In this document: in pieces, positions 32,047 to 40,203 of the stretch | How the letters are laid out: each line of letters begins with the position of its first letter | Position numbering within the stretch: the first letter of the stretch is position 1 | Assembly: GCA_020633195.1 (NCBI GenBank) | Contig: JACKEC010000023.1 | Location: forward strand, 1-64,000 | Source of the DNA: Sandaracinaceae bacterium | Lineage (GTDB): Bacteria; Myxococcota_A; Polyangia; Polyangiales; Sandaracinaceae | Direction of reading: 5' to 3' | Length of the DNA: 64,000 nucleotides | The notes under the pieces: generated by a model | The model's database searches: none | Told to the model about the DNA's origin: nothing | The model's input: the letters and a program-made list of their open reading frames with translations, nothing else | Position numbers and translations under genes: made by a program

Positions 32047-33903
32047 GTGAAGGGGTACGTGCTCCGATACCTCGCGCGCGTCGCGCAGGGGGCCTCGCTC
32101 CCCGCCGCCCGCGCGACCATCCCGCTCCCGTTCCGCGCCCTCGCGGTGCGCGGCGCGCGAGCGCACGCGGTCGCCGCGGGGTTCGAGACGGCGCACGCCG
32201 ACGACACGGCTCACGTCTACAGGCTCGCGTACCTGCGGGCGCGCGGCGTCCCCGCCACCAGCGACGACCCCGCCTGGGTCACGCGCGCGTTCGAGGAGCA
32301 CCGCGACGCCGGGGCCGAGCGCCGCGCGTTCGTCGGCCCGACCCTCGCGATCCTCGGCGTGATGCTCCTCGTCGGCGCGGGCGGCGGCGCGTGGTGGTGG
32401 AAGACGGCGAACGCCGCGGCGTCGACCCAGGGCTCGTCCGAGCGCGCGGAGCCGCCCTCGATCGACGAGCTGTTCCCGGTCGAGGCGCCCGACGAGGACG
32501 AGCACCCGCTCCACGACGTGTTCGCCGAGGGCTTCCCGCAGTACACGATCGCGCTCGACGCGCGCACGCGGAACGAGGAGCGCCCCGCGCCCCAGGACGT
32601 GGCGTCGCGCCGCGCGCAGATCATCGAGGCGCTCCAGCGCGAGGCGCCCGCGCTGCTGCCGTCGACGAACGCGCTGCTCGACGCGGCCGAGAGCTACGCG
32701 GCCGCCGAGAGCCCGAACGGCGACGAGCTCTGGCTGAACCAGCTCGTGGGCTTCCACGACGCGCTCGAGCAGGAGGGGGTCCCCTTCCACCTCGACGCCC
32801 AGCTCACCATCGACCTGCGGAGCCGCCGTCAGCGCGTCCTGATCTCGACCTACTCGGTCCTCCAGCGCCGCGTGTTCCTGGCCGGCGACCAGCGCATCCG
32901 CCAGCTCGACATCCAGCGCCTCGATCACCTCAACCACGACCAGTCGCTGCTCGGGTACACGCGCCCCGAGGTGCGCTACGCGCTCGTGCGGATGGACCGG
33001 ATCGAGGGCTTCCTCGTCGAGGACGTGTTCCCGTCGGCCCACGCGTCGGCCTCGAGCGTGATCGTGACCGACTACGCCCAGGAGACGGGGACGCAGTGGG
33101 TCACCGACTTCGAAGAGTGGGCGCACGAAGACTTGCGATCGGAGAGCCAGGCGATCTTCGCGGCGGCCGTCGATCCGCGCTCGACCGCGCTCACGGACAT
33201 GGCGGCCGCGATCGTCCGGCGGCGCGACGCGCTCCGGCAGCTCGAGTTCGAGCTGCGCGACCGCCGGGTCCGGCTGCGACCCCCGCGCACCTATCGGTAC
33301 GACGTGGCGCAGCTCGCCGGCCTCGGCGACGCCAGCGGCCAGTGGATCGGCGAGGTGCGCGCCGCCGAGCGCGACCTGCGGACCCCGCCGCTCCAGGCCG
33401 CCTACGACGCGGTGCACGCGGCGTTCGGCCTGTCGGTGGCGGAGCACGAGGTCCAGCACCGCCTCGACTACGAGGCCGACCGCCTCGTCGCCGTGCCCGA
33501 GGAGCTGAGCCAGTACACCGGCGAGACCGAGTCCGAGGATCGCGTCAACCGTCGGGCCGAGCGCTCCAACGCCGAGCTCTCCGCGTACCTCTCGCAGATC
33601 GCCCGGCGACCGACGATGGCGCGCACCTCGCTGATCCACGTGGCCTCGTTCATCATGAACCGCAGGGCCTGGCGGATGCCCGAGGCGTACGCCGCCGTCG
33701 CGCTGTTCGAGGCGCTCGCCGCCGACGCGGGCATCGAGCACGCCCCGCTGATCGCCCGGCGCCTGATCGCCCGCGCCGAGGTCGCGCGGATCTACGGCGC
33801 CCTGCGCGAGCGCTACGACGGGGAAGGTCTCTCCGCGCTCGCCGGCCGCACGTGGAGCCGCCTCTACGGCAGCCAGCTGACGCCGATCACGCTCCAGCGT
33901 TGA
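32047..33903 (+). CDS. Single-pass membrane protein with HEVQH motif (putative metallopeptidase)
   Basis: 618 aa; family not recognised. Seen: a cytoplasmic N-terminal part (1-95, Ala/Arg-rich), one membrane helix (about 98-117), a Glu/Asp-rich linker, and a large external domain. In that domain VAEHEVQHRLDYEAD at about 465-480 contains HExxH, the zinc-binding core of many metallopeptidases; the conserved-looking AELSAYLSQI downstream could supply a third ligand Glu. Whether it is catalytic is open. GTG 32047 lies 41 bp after the small exported gene. Followed at 60 bp by a tiny lipoprotein ORF. Confidence 0.78.
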   Translation: MKGYVLRYLARVAQGASLPAARATIPLPFRALAVRGARAHAVAAGFETAHADDTAHVYRLAYLRARGVPATSDDPAWVTRAFEEHRDAGAERRAFVGPTLAILGVMLLVGAGGGAWWWKTANAAASTQGSSERAEPPSIDELFPVEAPDEDEHPLHDVFAEGFPQYTIALDARTRNEERPAPQDVASRRAQIIEALQREAPALLPSTNALLDAAESYAAAESPNGDELWLNQLVGFHDALEQEGVPFHLDAQLTIDLRSRRQRVLISTYSVLQRRVFLAGDQRIRQLDIQRLDHLNHDQSLLGYTRPEVRYALVRMDRIEGFLVEDVFPSAHASASSVIVTDYAQETGTQWVTDFEEWAHEDLRSESQAIFAAAVDPRSTALTDMAAAIVRRRDALRQLEFELRDRRVRLRPPRTYRYDVAQLAGLGDASGQWIGEVRAAERDLRTPPLQAAYDAVHAAFGLSVAEHEVQHRLDYEADRLVAVPEELSQYTGETESEDRVNRRAERSNAELSAYLSQIARRPTMARTSLIHVASFIMNRRAWRMPEAYAAVALFEALAADAGIEHAPLIARRLIARAEVARIYGALRERYDGEGLSALAGRTWSRLYGSQLTPITLQR

Positions 33904-33963
33904 GAGGTCGTCCTGGGTCGGCGCCCGTCCGGAACCGGGCTGCGGCCCGCTTGTCCGAAGCCC

Positions 33964-34059
33964 ATGCCTCGACGAGCGATGACCCTCGCCGCCTCGATCG
34001 TGCTCGCGGCCTGCGCGCACGCCGAGTCTCCCCCGGTTCAGATCGCGCCCGCACGCTGA
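33964..34059 (+). CDS. Possible 31-aa lipoprotein, perhaps truncated
   Basis: 31-codon ORF starting ATG 33964: MPRRAMTLAASIVLAAC then 14 residues. A short basic N terminus, hydrophobic core and AAC lipobox look like a lipoprotein signal. The reading frame ends exactly at the TGA that begins copy 2 of the structured repeat, so a longer lipoprotein may have been cut by insertion of the repeat. Too short for any family call. Confidence 0.45.
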   Translation: MPRRAMTLAASIVLAACAHAESPPVQIAPAR

Positions 34060-34163
34060 GCCCGACGACGCGAAGCGTCGGAGGATCTCAGCGGGGAGCG
34101 CGAGGGGCTTGCCCCTCGCCGGAGAGAAATCGCCGGAGGCGATTTATCGACAGAATTTGAGAC
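34055..34163 (+). repeat. Structured dispersed repeat, copy 2
   Basis: Same unit and orientation as 23649-23758, with only a handful of base differences, all in loops or near the 3' end. All three stem-loops are conserved. Again the TGA in the first arm closes the upstream reading frame. Confidence 0.85.
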
Positions 34164-34174
34164 CGTTGGTCGCG

Positions 34175-34567
34175 TCAGCCCGGCGCCACGGCGGACTCGA
34201 CGATCTCGCGCAGCTCCGAGGCCTCCCACGGCTTGTGGAGCACTCGGCCGACGGCGCCCTCGTCGGTGGCGCGCTTGACCGCCGCCGCGTCCGCGTGGCC
34301 GGTGAGGAGCACGGTCCGGATCTGGGGGTGCTTCGCCTTGAGGTCGATCAGGAACTCGTCGCCCTTGGTGCCGGGCATCAGCCAGTCCGAGACGATCACG
34401 ATGATGCGGGTGTCGACCTCGACGAGCTCGTCGATGATCTCCCACGCCTCGGCGACGCTCTCGGCCGTCTCGTAGAGGAAGCGGTCGCGGAAGTGGCTCG
34501 CGAGCTGCGACTTGAGGCTGTCGAGGATGACCTTCTCGTCATCGACCAACACGATGGCCTGACTCAT
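34175..34567 (-). CDS. Stand-alone response regulator receiver
   Basis: 130 aa single REC domain. Seen: acidic pair in VLVDDE (9-10), phospho-acceptor D61 in VSDWLMPGTKGDEF, LLTGH Thr and the HKPW Lys: a functional set. No output domain, as in CheY-like or phosphorelay receivers. Coupled to the histidine kinase by ATGA overlap, so it should be its first phosphorylation target. The same SDWLMPG/SDHIMPG-TKGDE block appears in the two large REC-kinase fusions nearby, suggesting related receivers. Confidence 0.93.
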   Translation of the reverse strand: MSQAIVLVDDEKVILDSLKSQLASHFRDRFLYETAESVAEAWEIIDELVEVDTRIIVIVSDWLMPGTKGDEFLIDLKAKHPQIRTVLLTGHADAAAVKRATDEGAVGRVLHKPWEASELREIVESAVAPG

Positions 34568-36183
34568 TCGGACCTCCGCTCCTTCGGGAGACGGACGATG
34601 AACTCCGTGCGCCCCCCCCGGGAGTCTACTCCGATCGTGCCGCCGTGCCGCTCGACGATGTCCCGGCTGATCGAGAGCCCCAGCCCGCTGCCCTCGCCCG
34701 CGGCCTTGGTCGTGTAGAAGGGCTCGAAGATCCGCGCGAGCTTCTCCTCGGGGATCCCGGGGCCGTCGTCGACGACGCGGACGACGGCGTCGTCTCCGTC
34801 CGAGGTGACCGAGAGCTCGAGCCGACCCTTGTAGGCCATCGCCTGCAAGGCGTTGTGGACGAGGTTGGTCCACACCTGGTTCAGCTCGTCGTGGAGCGCC
34901 GCGAGGACGACGTCGCCCTCGAAGTCGCGGGTGACCTCGACGCCGTGCTTCACCTGGTTGTGGTAGAGGGTCAGCACCGTCTCGAGGTTCTCGGCCAGCG
35001 AGGCCTCGGTCGCCTCGCCCTCGGTCCCCGGGTGCGCGTAGCGCTTGAGCGCGAAGACGATCTTGGAGGCGCGCTCGGCGGCGACCTGGATGGTGCCCCG
35101 GTTCCTCGCGAGGCCCGCGATGTTGTACGCGCCCCGCACGAGCCCGGCGCCGCGGGGGGAGCGAACGATCCCGGCGACGGCCGGGGACTCGAGCGACGCG
35201 ACCCCGATCTGGACGAGCCGGTCCGCGAGGTGCGCCCCGCCCTCGAGACCCGCCGCCTCGAGCTCCTTGCCGAGCGCGCGTCGCGCGGCCCGCTCCTCCT
35301 TCGAGGTGCGGGCGGTGCTCGCCGCGGCGGCCATGCCCAGGAGCTCCGTGAGCTGCTCCAGCTCCTCGTCCGTCGCCCCCGCGAGCACCTTCGGCAGCTC
35401 GTCCAGGATCTCCCCGATCGCCACCTCGAGGTTGCCTGCCGACGCGCGGATCGCGCCCAGGGGCGTGTTGAGCTCGTGCGCGACGCCGGCGACGAGCTGA
35501 CCGAGCGCGGCGAGCTTCTCGCTCTGGATGAGCGCCTGCTGTGACGCGGCGATCGCGACGTTCTTCTCCGCGAGCTCGAGGTTCTTCTCGGCCAGCTGAT
35601 CGATCGCCTGATGGCGCAGGCGCCAGAACATGAGCGTCAGCACGAAGACCATCGCCGAGACGACCGACAGGTTGATCGTCGCGAGGATCGCCGGGACGCC
35701 CTCGCCCTGCAGGGGCGGCGGCACCACGAGGTCGCCGTCGATCACCCCCGACACGATCGTGAGCGCCACGTAGAGCACGATCCAGAACACGCTCGCGCGC
35801 GGGTCGCTGAACGAGAGCGACGCCACGAACGACAGCATCGCCCACGCCATGACGATCCCGCTGGCCATGAAGCCGCCCAGCCACCACTGGAACAGGAACG
35901 GCAGCAGCAGGCTGATGAACACCTGGAAGGTCCGCGCCGCGCCGAAGCGCTTGGTGAGGCCCAGGAAGGCCAGGTTGATCGCGGTCAGGACCACGTAGCC
36001 GAACGGGATCACGGACGGCTGCGGCATCCCGAAGCCGAGGCACAGCGAGCCCCACAGGATGCCCCCGCCGCTCATCGCCACGCCGGTCGCGATCAGGAAG
36101 CGGTGCTGGAGGCGCTCCTCGTCCGAGTCGTCCGCCTCGTCGCCGAGCGCGGCGAACCGACTGAGCAGAGATTCCTCGGCCAC
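34564..36183 (-). CDS. Membrane histidine kinase
   Basis: 539 aa. Seen: five or six hydrophobic segments (about 30-190) with short loops, a coiled coil with LAEKNLELAEKN (about 200-215), H-box GVAHELNTPLGA (His about 236), then an unusually long segment (about 110 residues, with KEERAARRALGKELEAAG) before the ATPase domain with NLVHNALQAM, DDGPGIPEEKLARIFEPFYTT and GEGSGLGLSI. The membrane part without a periplasmic domain suggests sensing within the membrane. GTG 36183 has a clear GGAGGT Shine-Dalgarno. It diverges by 36 bp from the first REC-kinase fusion. Confidence 0.92.
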   Translation of the reverse strand: MAEESLLSRFAALGDEADDSDEERLQHRFLIATGVAMSGGGILWGSLCLGFGMPQPSVIPFGYVVLTAINLAFLGLTKRFGAARTFQVFISLLLPFLFQWWLGGFMASGIVMAWAMLSFVASLSFSDPRASVFWIVLYVALTIVSGVIDGDLVVPPPLQGEGVPAILATINLSVVSAMVFVLTLMFWRLRHQAIDQLAEKNLELAEKNVAIAASQQALIQSEKLAALGQLVAGVAHELNTPLGAIRASAGNLEVAIGEILDELPKVLAGATDEELEQLTELLGMAAAASTARTSKEERAARRALGKELEAAGLEGGAHLADRLVQIGVASLESPAVAGIVRSPRGAGLVRGAYNIAGLARNRGTIQVAAERASKIVFALKRYAHPGTEGEATEASLAENLETVLTLYHNQVKHGVEVTRDFEGDVVLAALHDELNQVWTNLVHNALQAMAYKGRLELSVTSDGDDAVVRVVDDGPGIPEEKLARIFEPFYTTKAAGEGSGLGLSISRDIVERHGGTIGVDSRGGRTEFIVRLPKERRSE

Positions 36184-36205
36184 CGTACCTCCCGAGCGCG
36201 GAGTG

Positions 36206-36211
36206 TATCCT
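36206..36211 (+). promoter_or_regulatory. -10-like TATCCT, 8 nt before the first REC-kinase fusion
   Basis: Lies in the 36-bp divergent gap shared with the histidine kinase; any promoter for the five-gene run must sit here and would overlap the kinase gene start. Confidence 0.4.
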
Positions 36212-36219
36212 GCTCGTCG

Positions 36220-38787
36220 ATGGCACGGGCGCTGACGATCCTCTGCGTGGACGACGAGCGCATGGTGCTCGTGGCGCTGCGCGAGCAGCTGCAGCGTCAC
36301 CTCGGGGACGCGGCGTTCGTCGAGACCGCCGACGACGGGGAGTCGGCGCTCGAGGTGCTCGAGGAGATCCTGGAGGACGGCGGCGTCGTCCCCTTGATGA
36401 TCACCGACCACATCATGCCGGGGATCAAGGGGGACGAGCTGGTCGCGCGGGTCCACGCGCGCTCGCCCGACACGCGCAACGTGATGCTGACGGGGCAGGC
36501 CACCGCCGACGCGGTCGGCTACGCGGTCAACACCGGCGGCCTCTACCGGTTCCTCGCCAAGCCCTGGAACCCCGACGACCTCATGCTGACCGTGCGTGAG
36601 GCGCTGCGCAGCTTCGAGCAGGAGCGCGCGGTGATCGCTCAGCGCGAGGAGCTGCGGACCGCGCACGAGGCGGCCCTCCAGCTGACCGCGAGCCTCGCCG
36701 CGCCCGATCGCTACGTGCGCCTGCTCGAGCGGCTCACCCCGCTCGTGGGCGCTCGTCACGCGGCGGTCCTGCGCGATCGTGGCGGGCGCTGGGTGCCGCT
36801 CGCGATCACGGGGCCCGACCGCGATCGGCCCGAGCCCCCCGCCGCGGCGATCGGCGCGTGGGGGCGGGTCGCCCGAGCGACGGCGCCGGAGCGAAGCGCC
36901 GACCCGGCGGCGTCCGCGTGGCTGTTCGGCGACGACGCCTGCCGGAGCTGCGTGTCGGTGCAGCTGCGCGCGGGGGACGGCGTGCTCGGTCTGCTCGTGT
37001 TCGGGTCGGACGCGCCCGGCGCGTTCGACGAGGTCTCCGACGCCCCGATCCTCGGCGCGAGCGCGCTCGCCGCCGCGGCGCTCCAGACGTCGGAGCTCGT
37101 CGACGCGCTCGAGGAGAGCAACGCCCGGCGCCAGCGCGTGGCGCAGGAGCTGGTGCGGCAGGCGAGCGCGGCGATGGCGGGCGTGCTCCTCGGCGAGAGC
37201 GACGCGGCGGTCGCGCTGCGGGCCCGGATCTCGCGCGTGGCGGACGCGCCCCCCGAGGACCGCGTCTTGCTCGTCGGCCCGGCCGGGTCGGGGCGCGAGG
37301 GGCTGGCGCGGGCGATCCACGCCGAGAGCCCCCGCGGGGATCGACCGTTCATCCCGCTGACGAGCGCGCTGGTCCGCGCGCCCGCCGACGTCCTCGAGAA
37401 GGTCGAGCTCGCGCGCGGCGGGACGCTCTACCTGCACGGGGTGGAGCGGCTCTCGGGCGCAGCGGGGCAGGCGCTCCGGGTCGCCCTCGACGGGCCTTCG
37501 GGGGAGGAGCTGGACGTGCGCCTGATCGCGTCCGCGAGCGGGACCGCCGAGCTGCCGCGGGACGTCGAGGCGTGGCACTCCGACGAGGTCGTGATGGTCC
37601 CCGCGCTGCGGGACCGCGCGGAGGACGTCGGCGCCATGTCGAAGCTCTTCCTCGAGATGCAGGGGCACCGCATGGGTCGACCCGATCTCGTGCTGTCGTC
37701 CGCCTCCGTCGCGCGGCTCGAGCAGTACCCGTGGCCGGGCAACCTGCGCGAGCTGATGAACGTGCTCGAGCGCGCCGCGCTGCGGACCTCGGGCACCGTG
37801 GTGGAGGTGGACGACGCGCTGCTCGAGACGGGGGCCTCCGTCGGCAGCTACACGCTGATCGAGAAGCTCGGCGCCGGCGGCATGGGGGAGGTGTGGCGCG
37901 CGAGCCACCAGCACCTCGCGCGCCCGGCGGCGGTGAAGCTCATCCAGGGCATCGAGTCCCGGGGGTTCGGCGCCACCGCGATCCAGCGCTTCCGCCGCGA
38001 AGCCGAGGCGACGGCGCGGCTGCGATCGCCGCACACGGTCGAGCTCTACGACTTCGGCCTCACCGAGGAGGGCGGCTTCTACTACGTCATGGAGCTCCTC
38101 GAGGGGATGGACCTCCAGGACCTGGTGTCGCGCGAGGGTCCGCTGCCGCCCGAGCGCGTGATCTACCTGGTCGCGCAGGTGCTCCGGTCGCTGACCGAGG
38201 CGCACGAGCTCGGGCTCGTGCACCGGGACATCAAGCCCGCGAACGTCTTCGTCAGCCAGCTCGGCGCGGAGGCGGACTTCGTCAAGGTGCTCGACTTCGG
38301 CCTCGTCACGCCCGTCGGGCTGGACGACGACGCGATCTCCGAGCGCGACGGAGTCTCCGGCACCCCCGCGTACATGGCCCCGGAGCACGCCTCCGAAGGT
38401 GAGGTCGATGGGCGCTCCGACCTCTACTCGCTCGGCTGCGTCGCGTTCTGGATGCTCACGGGCGAGCGCGTCTTCACGATGGTGAACCCTGGCGCCCTGA
38501 TCGTCGCGCAGATGAGGGCCGTCCCGGATCGCCCGTCCGCGCGGCTCGGGGCGCCGCTGCCCGAGGGCCTCGACGAGTGGGTGCTGTCGCTGCTCGCCAA
38601 GGCGCCCGAGGACCGCCCCGCCTCGGCGCGCGACGCGCACCAGGCGCTGCTCGCGATCCCGCTCGAGTCCCCCTGGACGCTCCAGCGAGCCGACGCGTGG
38701 TGGGCGGACCATCCCGGGCCGCATCGGCCGGCCGGCAGCGAGCTCCCGCCGACCCGCAGCGCGCGGCCCCCGAGCCGCCGTCCGTAG
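36220..38787 (+). CDS. REC - GAF - degenerate AAA+ - Ser/Thr kinase fusion (1)
   Basis: 855 aa. Seen in order: receiver (1-125; D63 in ITDHIMPG, LTGQ, AKPW); GAF-like region (about 150-300); an NtrC-like AAA+ segment (about 323-520) with GPAGSGREGLARAIH instead of GxxGxGKE, GGTLYLHGV instead of the GGTLFLDE Walker B, no GAFTGA loop, yet an intact PWPGNLRELMNVLERA; and a Ser/Thr kinase (about 540-810) with GAGGMGEVW, AVKLIQ, HRDIKPANVF, LDFG, GTPAYMAPE. So a sigma-54 activator has lost ATPase and sigma-54-contact motifs, and a kinase replaces its DNA-binding domain. Inferred: receiver phosphorylation, perhaps by the adjacent histidine kinase, gates Ser/Thr phosphorylation. ATG 36220. Confidence 0.9.
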   Translation: MARALTILCVDDERMVLVALREQLQRHLGDAAFVETADDGESALEVLEEILEDGGVVPLMITDHIMPGIKGDELVARVHARSPDTRNVMLTGQATADAVGYAVNTGGLYRFLAKPWNPDDLMLTVREALRSFEQERAVIAQREELRTAHEAALQLTASLAAPDRYVRLLERLTPLVGARHAAVLRDRGGRWVPLAITGPDRDRPEPPAAAIGAWGRVARATAPERSADPAASAWLFGDDACRSCVSVQLRAGDGVLGLLVFGSDAPGAFDEVSDAPILGASALAAAALQTSELVDALEESNARRQRVAQELVRQASAAMAGVLLGESDAAVALRARISRVADAPPEDRVLLVGPAGSGREGLARAIHAESPRGDRPFIPLTSALVRAPADVLEKVELARGGTLYLHGVERLSGAAGQALRVALDGPSGEELDVRLIASASGTAELPRDVEAWHSDEVVMVPALRDRAEDVGAMSKLFLEMQGHRMGRPDLVLSSASVARLEQYPWPGNLRELMNVLERAALRTSGTVVEVDDALLETGASVGSYTLIEKLGAGGMGEVWRASHQHLARPAAVKLIQGIESRGFGATAIQRFRREAEATARLRSPHTVELYDFGLTEEGGFYYVMELLEGMDLQDLVSREGPLPPERVIYLVAQVLRSLTEAHELGLVHRDIKPANVFVSQLGAEADFVKVLDFGLVTPVGLDDDAISERDGVSGTPAYMAPEHASEGEVDGRSDLYSLGCVAFWMLTGERVFTMVNPGALIVAQMRAVPDRPSARLGAPLPEGLDEWVLSLLAKAPEDRPASARDAHQALLAIPLESPWTLQRADAWWADHPGPHRPAGSELPPTRSARPPSRRP

Positions 38788-38793
38788 GCTAGG

Positions 38794-40203
38794 ATGGGCG
38801 GCGCAGCGATGGCCGCCCCTGCCGCACGACGCGTCTCCCCGAGGAACTTCCTCGCGGGCCTCTCTCCGTCGCACTTCGAGGCGCTCCGCGCGCTGATGCG
38901 CCCGGTGCAGCTCGAGGACGGCGCGCTCCTCTGCCGTCAGGGGGATCCGTCGGACCGCGCGTGGTTCGTCGACGAGGGGGCCGTCGCGCTGAGCGTCGAC
39001 GTGCCCGGCGGCGGGGAGTCCGAGGTCGCGCTCGCGCGGGCCGGCGAGGTGCTCGGGGAGCTCGGCCTCGTGACCGACGCCCGGCGCACCGCCCACGCGC
39101 GCGCGCGGGGCTCGGTGCGGCTGTTCGAGGTCGAGCGCGCGGACTTCCGCGGGCTCCTCTCCTACTTCCACCCGGCGGCGCTCGGGGTCACCCACCGGCT
39201 CGCGCTCCTCGCGGCCGAGCGCATCCAGGAGGCGACGCGGCTCGTCCACGCGCTCGACGGAATCGGCCGGCCGCCGCACGGCTGGGACGTCGAGCCGCCC
39301 CCGGGCAGCGACGAGGAGCGCGGCGCGCCCTTCGACGTCCGACCGTTTCTCCCCGCGCTGCCCTTCTTCGACGCCTACGGGGCGCGCGATCTCGACGAGC
39401 TGCTCGAGGTGACCGGCGCGTCGCTGTGGACGCTCCCGCGCGGCCGCGTGCTCTGCCCGACGGGCTACCTCCCGCGGGCTTGCTACGTGGTGGTGCGCGG
39501 CGCCGTCGAGCTCCGGCTCGGGGACTCCAAGGCCGCCCGCCGCCTCGCCGTGCTCGGGCCGGGGAGCGTCGTCGGCGAGCTGCCCCTGCTCCTCGAGCGC
39601 CGCCGCCTCCCCGAGGCGCGCGTGCGGGAGGACTGCGTGCTGCTCGAGATCTCGGGCGAGGCGCTCCGGGGCCTGCTCGAGGACGAGCACCGCGCCGCCT
39701 TCAAGTTCCTCGCGGGCCTCGTCCCGCGCCTCGCGGAGCGCCTCGAGCGCATCAACCACGTGGTCTCGCGGCTCCGGCTGCAGCGTCGGTCGGCGGGGCT
39801 CGGCGAGACGCTCGAGGATCCGGGGACCGAGGGCGTGACGATGCCGCGCCGCCCGAGCGTGCTCGTCATCGACGAGGACCCTTCGACCCGGGAGGTCGTG
39901 ACCGCGGCGCTGCGCGCGACCTACCAGCGCGTCGAGGAGGCGCCGCACGCCGACGCGGGCCGCACCCGGGCGCGGACCGGCCGCTTCGATGTGATCCTGC
40001 TCGCGGCGCCGCTGGTCGGCGAGGTCCTCGAGGCCATCGCGGCCGAGGCCCCGGTGATCGTCTTCGACGGCGACGACGCGCTCGACTCGGTGCTCTCCGC
40101 GATGCGTGCAGGAGCGCACGACTACTTGCCCCGGGCGGTCGGCGCCGCCGAGATCGCGATGCGGATCGAGGCGATGGTGGATCAGGCGCGGGTGCTCGGG
40201 TGA
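38794..40203 (+). CDS. Double cyclic-nucleotide-binding protein with pseudo-receiver
   Basis: 469 aa. Seen: CNB domain 1 (about 15-130) with GELGLVTDARRTAHARA, close to the phosphate-binding cassette GELALxxxxRxA; CNB domain 2 (about 180-325) with VVGELPLLLERRRLPEARV, less canonical; then a receiver-fold domain (about 350-469) starting SVLVIDEDPSTRE. In this receiver the phospho-acceptor Asp is missing (VILLAAPL where D-x-x-MP is expected) and the KP is RA, so it cannot be phosphorylated normally. No DNA-binding domain. ATG 38794 (38809 possible). 6 bp after the fusion kinase and overlapping the next gene by GTGA: a cyclic-nucleotide-responsive adaptor in the same pathway. Confidence 0.85.
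   Translation: MGGAAMAAPAARRVSPRNFLAGLSPSHFEALRALMRPVQLEDGALLCRQGDPSDRAWFVDEGAVALSVDVPGGGESEVALARAGEVLGELGLVTDARRTAHARARGSVRLFEVERADFRGLLSYFHPAALGVTHRLALLAAERIQEATRLVHALDGIGRPPHGWDVEPPPGSDEERGAPFDVRPFLPALPFFDAYGARDLDELLEVTGASLWTLPRGRVLCPTGYLPRACYVVVRGAVELRLGDSKAARRLAVLGPGSVVGELPLLLERRRLPEARVREDCVLLEISGEALRGLLEDEHRAAFKFLAGLVPRLAERLERINHVVSRLRLQRRSAGLGETLEDPGTEGVTMPRRPSVLVIDEDPSTREVVTAALRATYQRVEEAPHADAGRTRARTGRFDVILLAAPLVGEVLEAIAAEAPVIVFDGDDALDSVLSAMRAGAHDYLPRAVGAAEIAMRIEAMVDQARVLG

Noticed and set aside
36220..38787. Sigma-54 activator
   Set aside because: Walker B, GAFTGA and DNA-binding domain are absent; the C terminus is a Ser/Thr kinase.
34564..40119. Very long minus-strand open frame upstream of the histidine kinase
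   Set aside because: Its extension is antisense to the REC-kinase and CNB genes, which have full domain motifs; the kinase has its own GTG with a Shine-Dalgarno at 36183.
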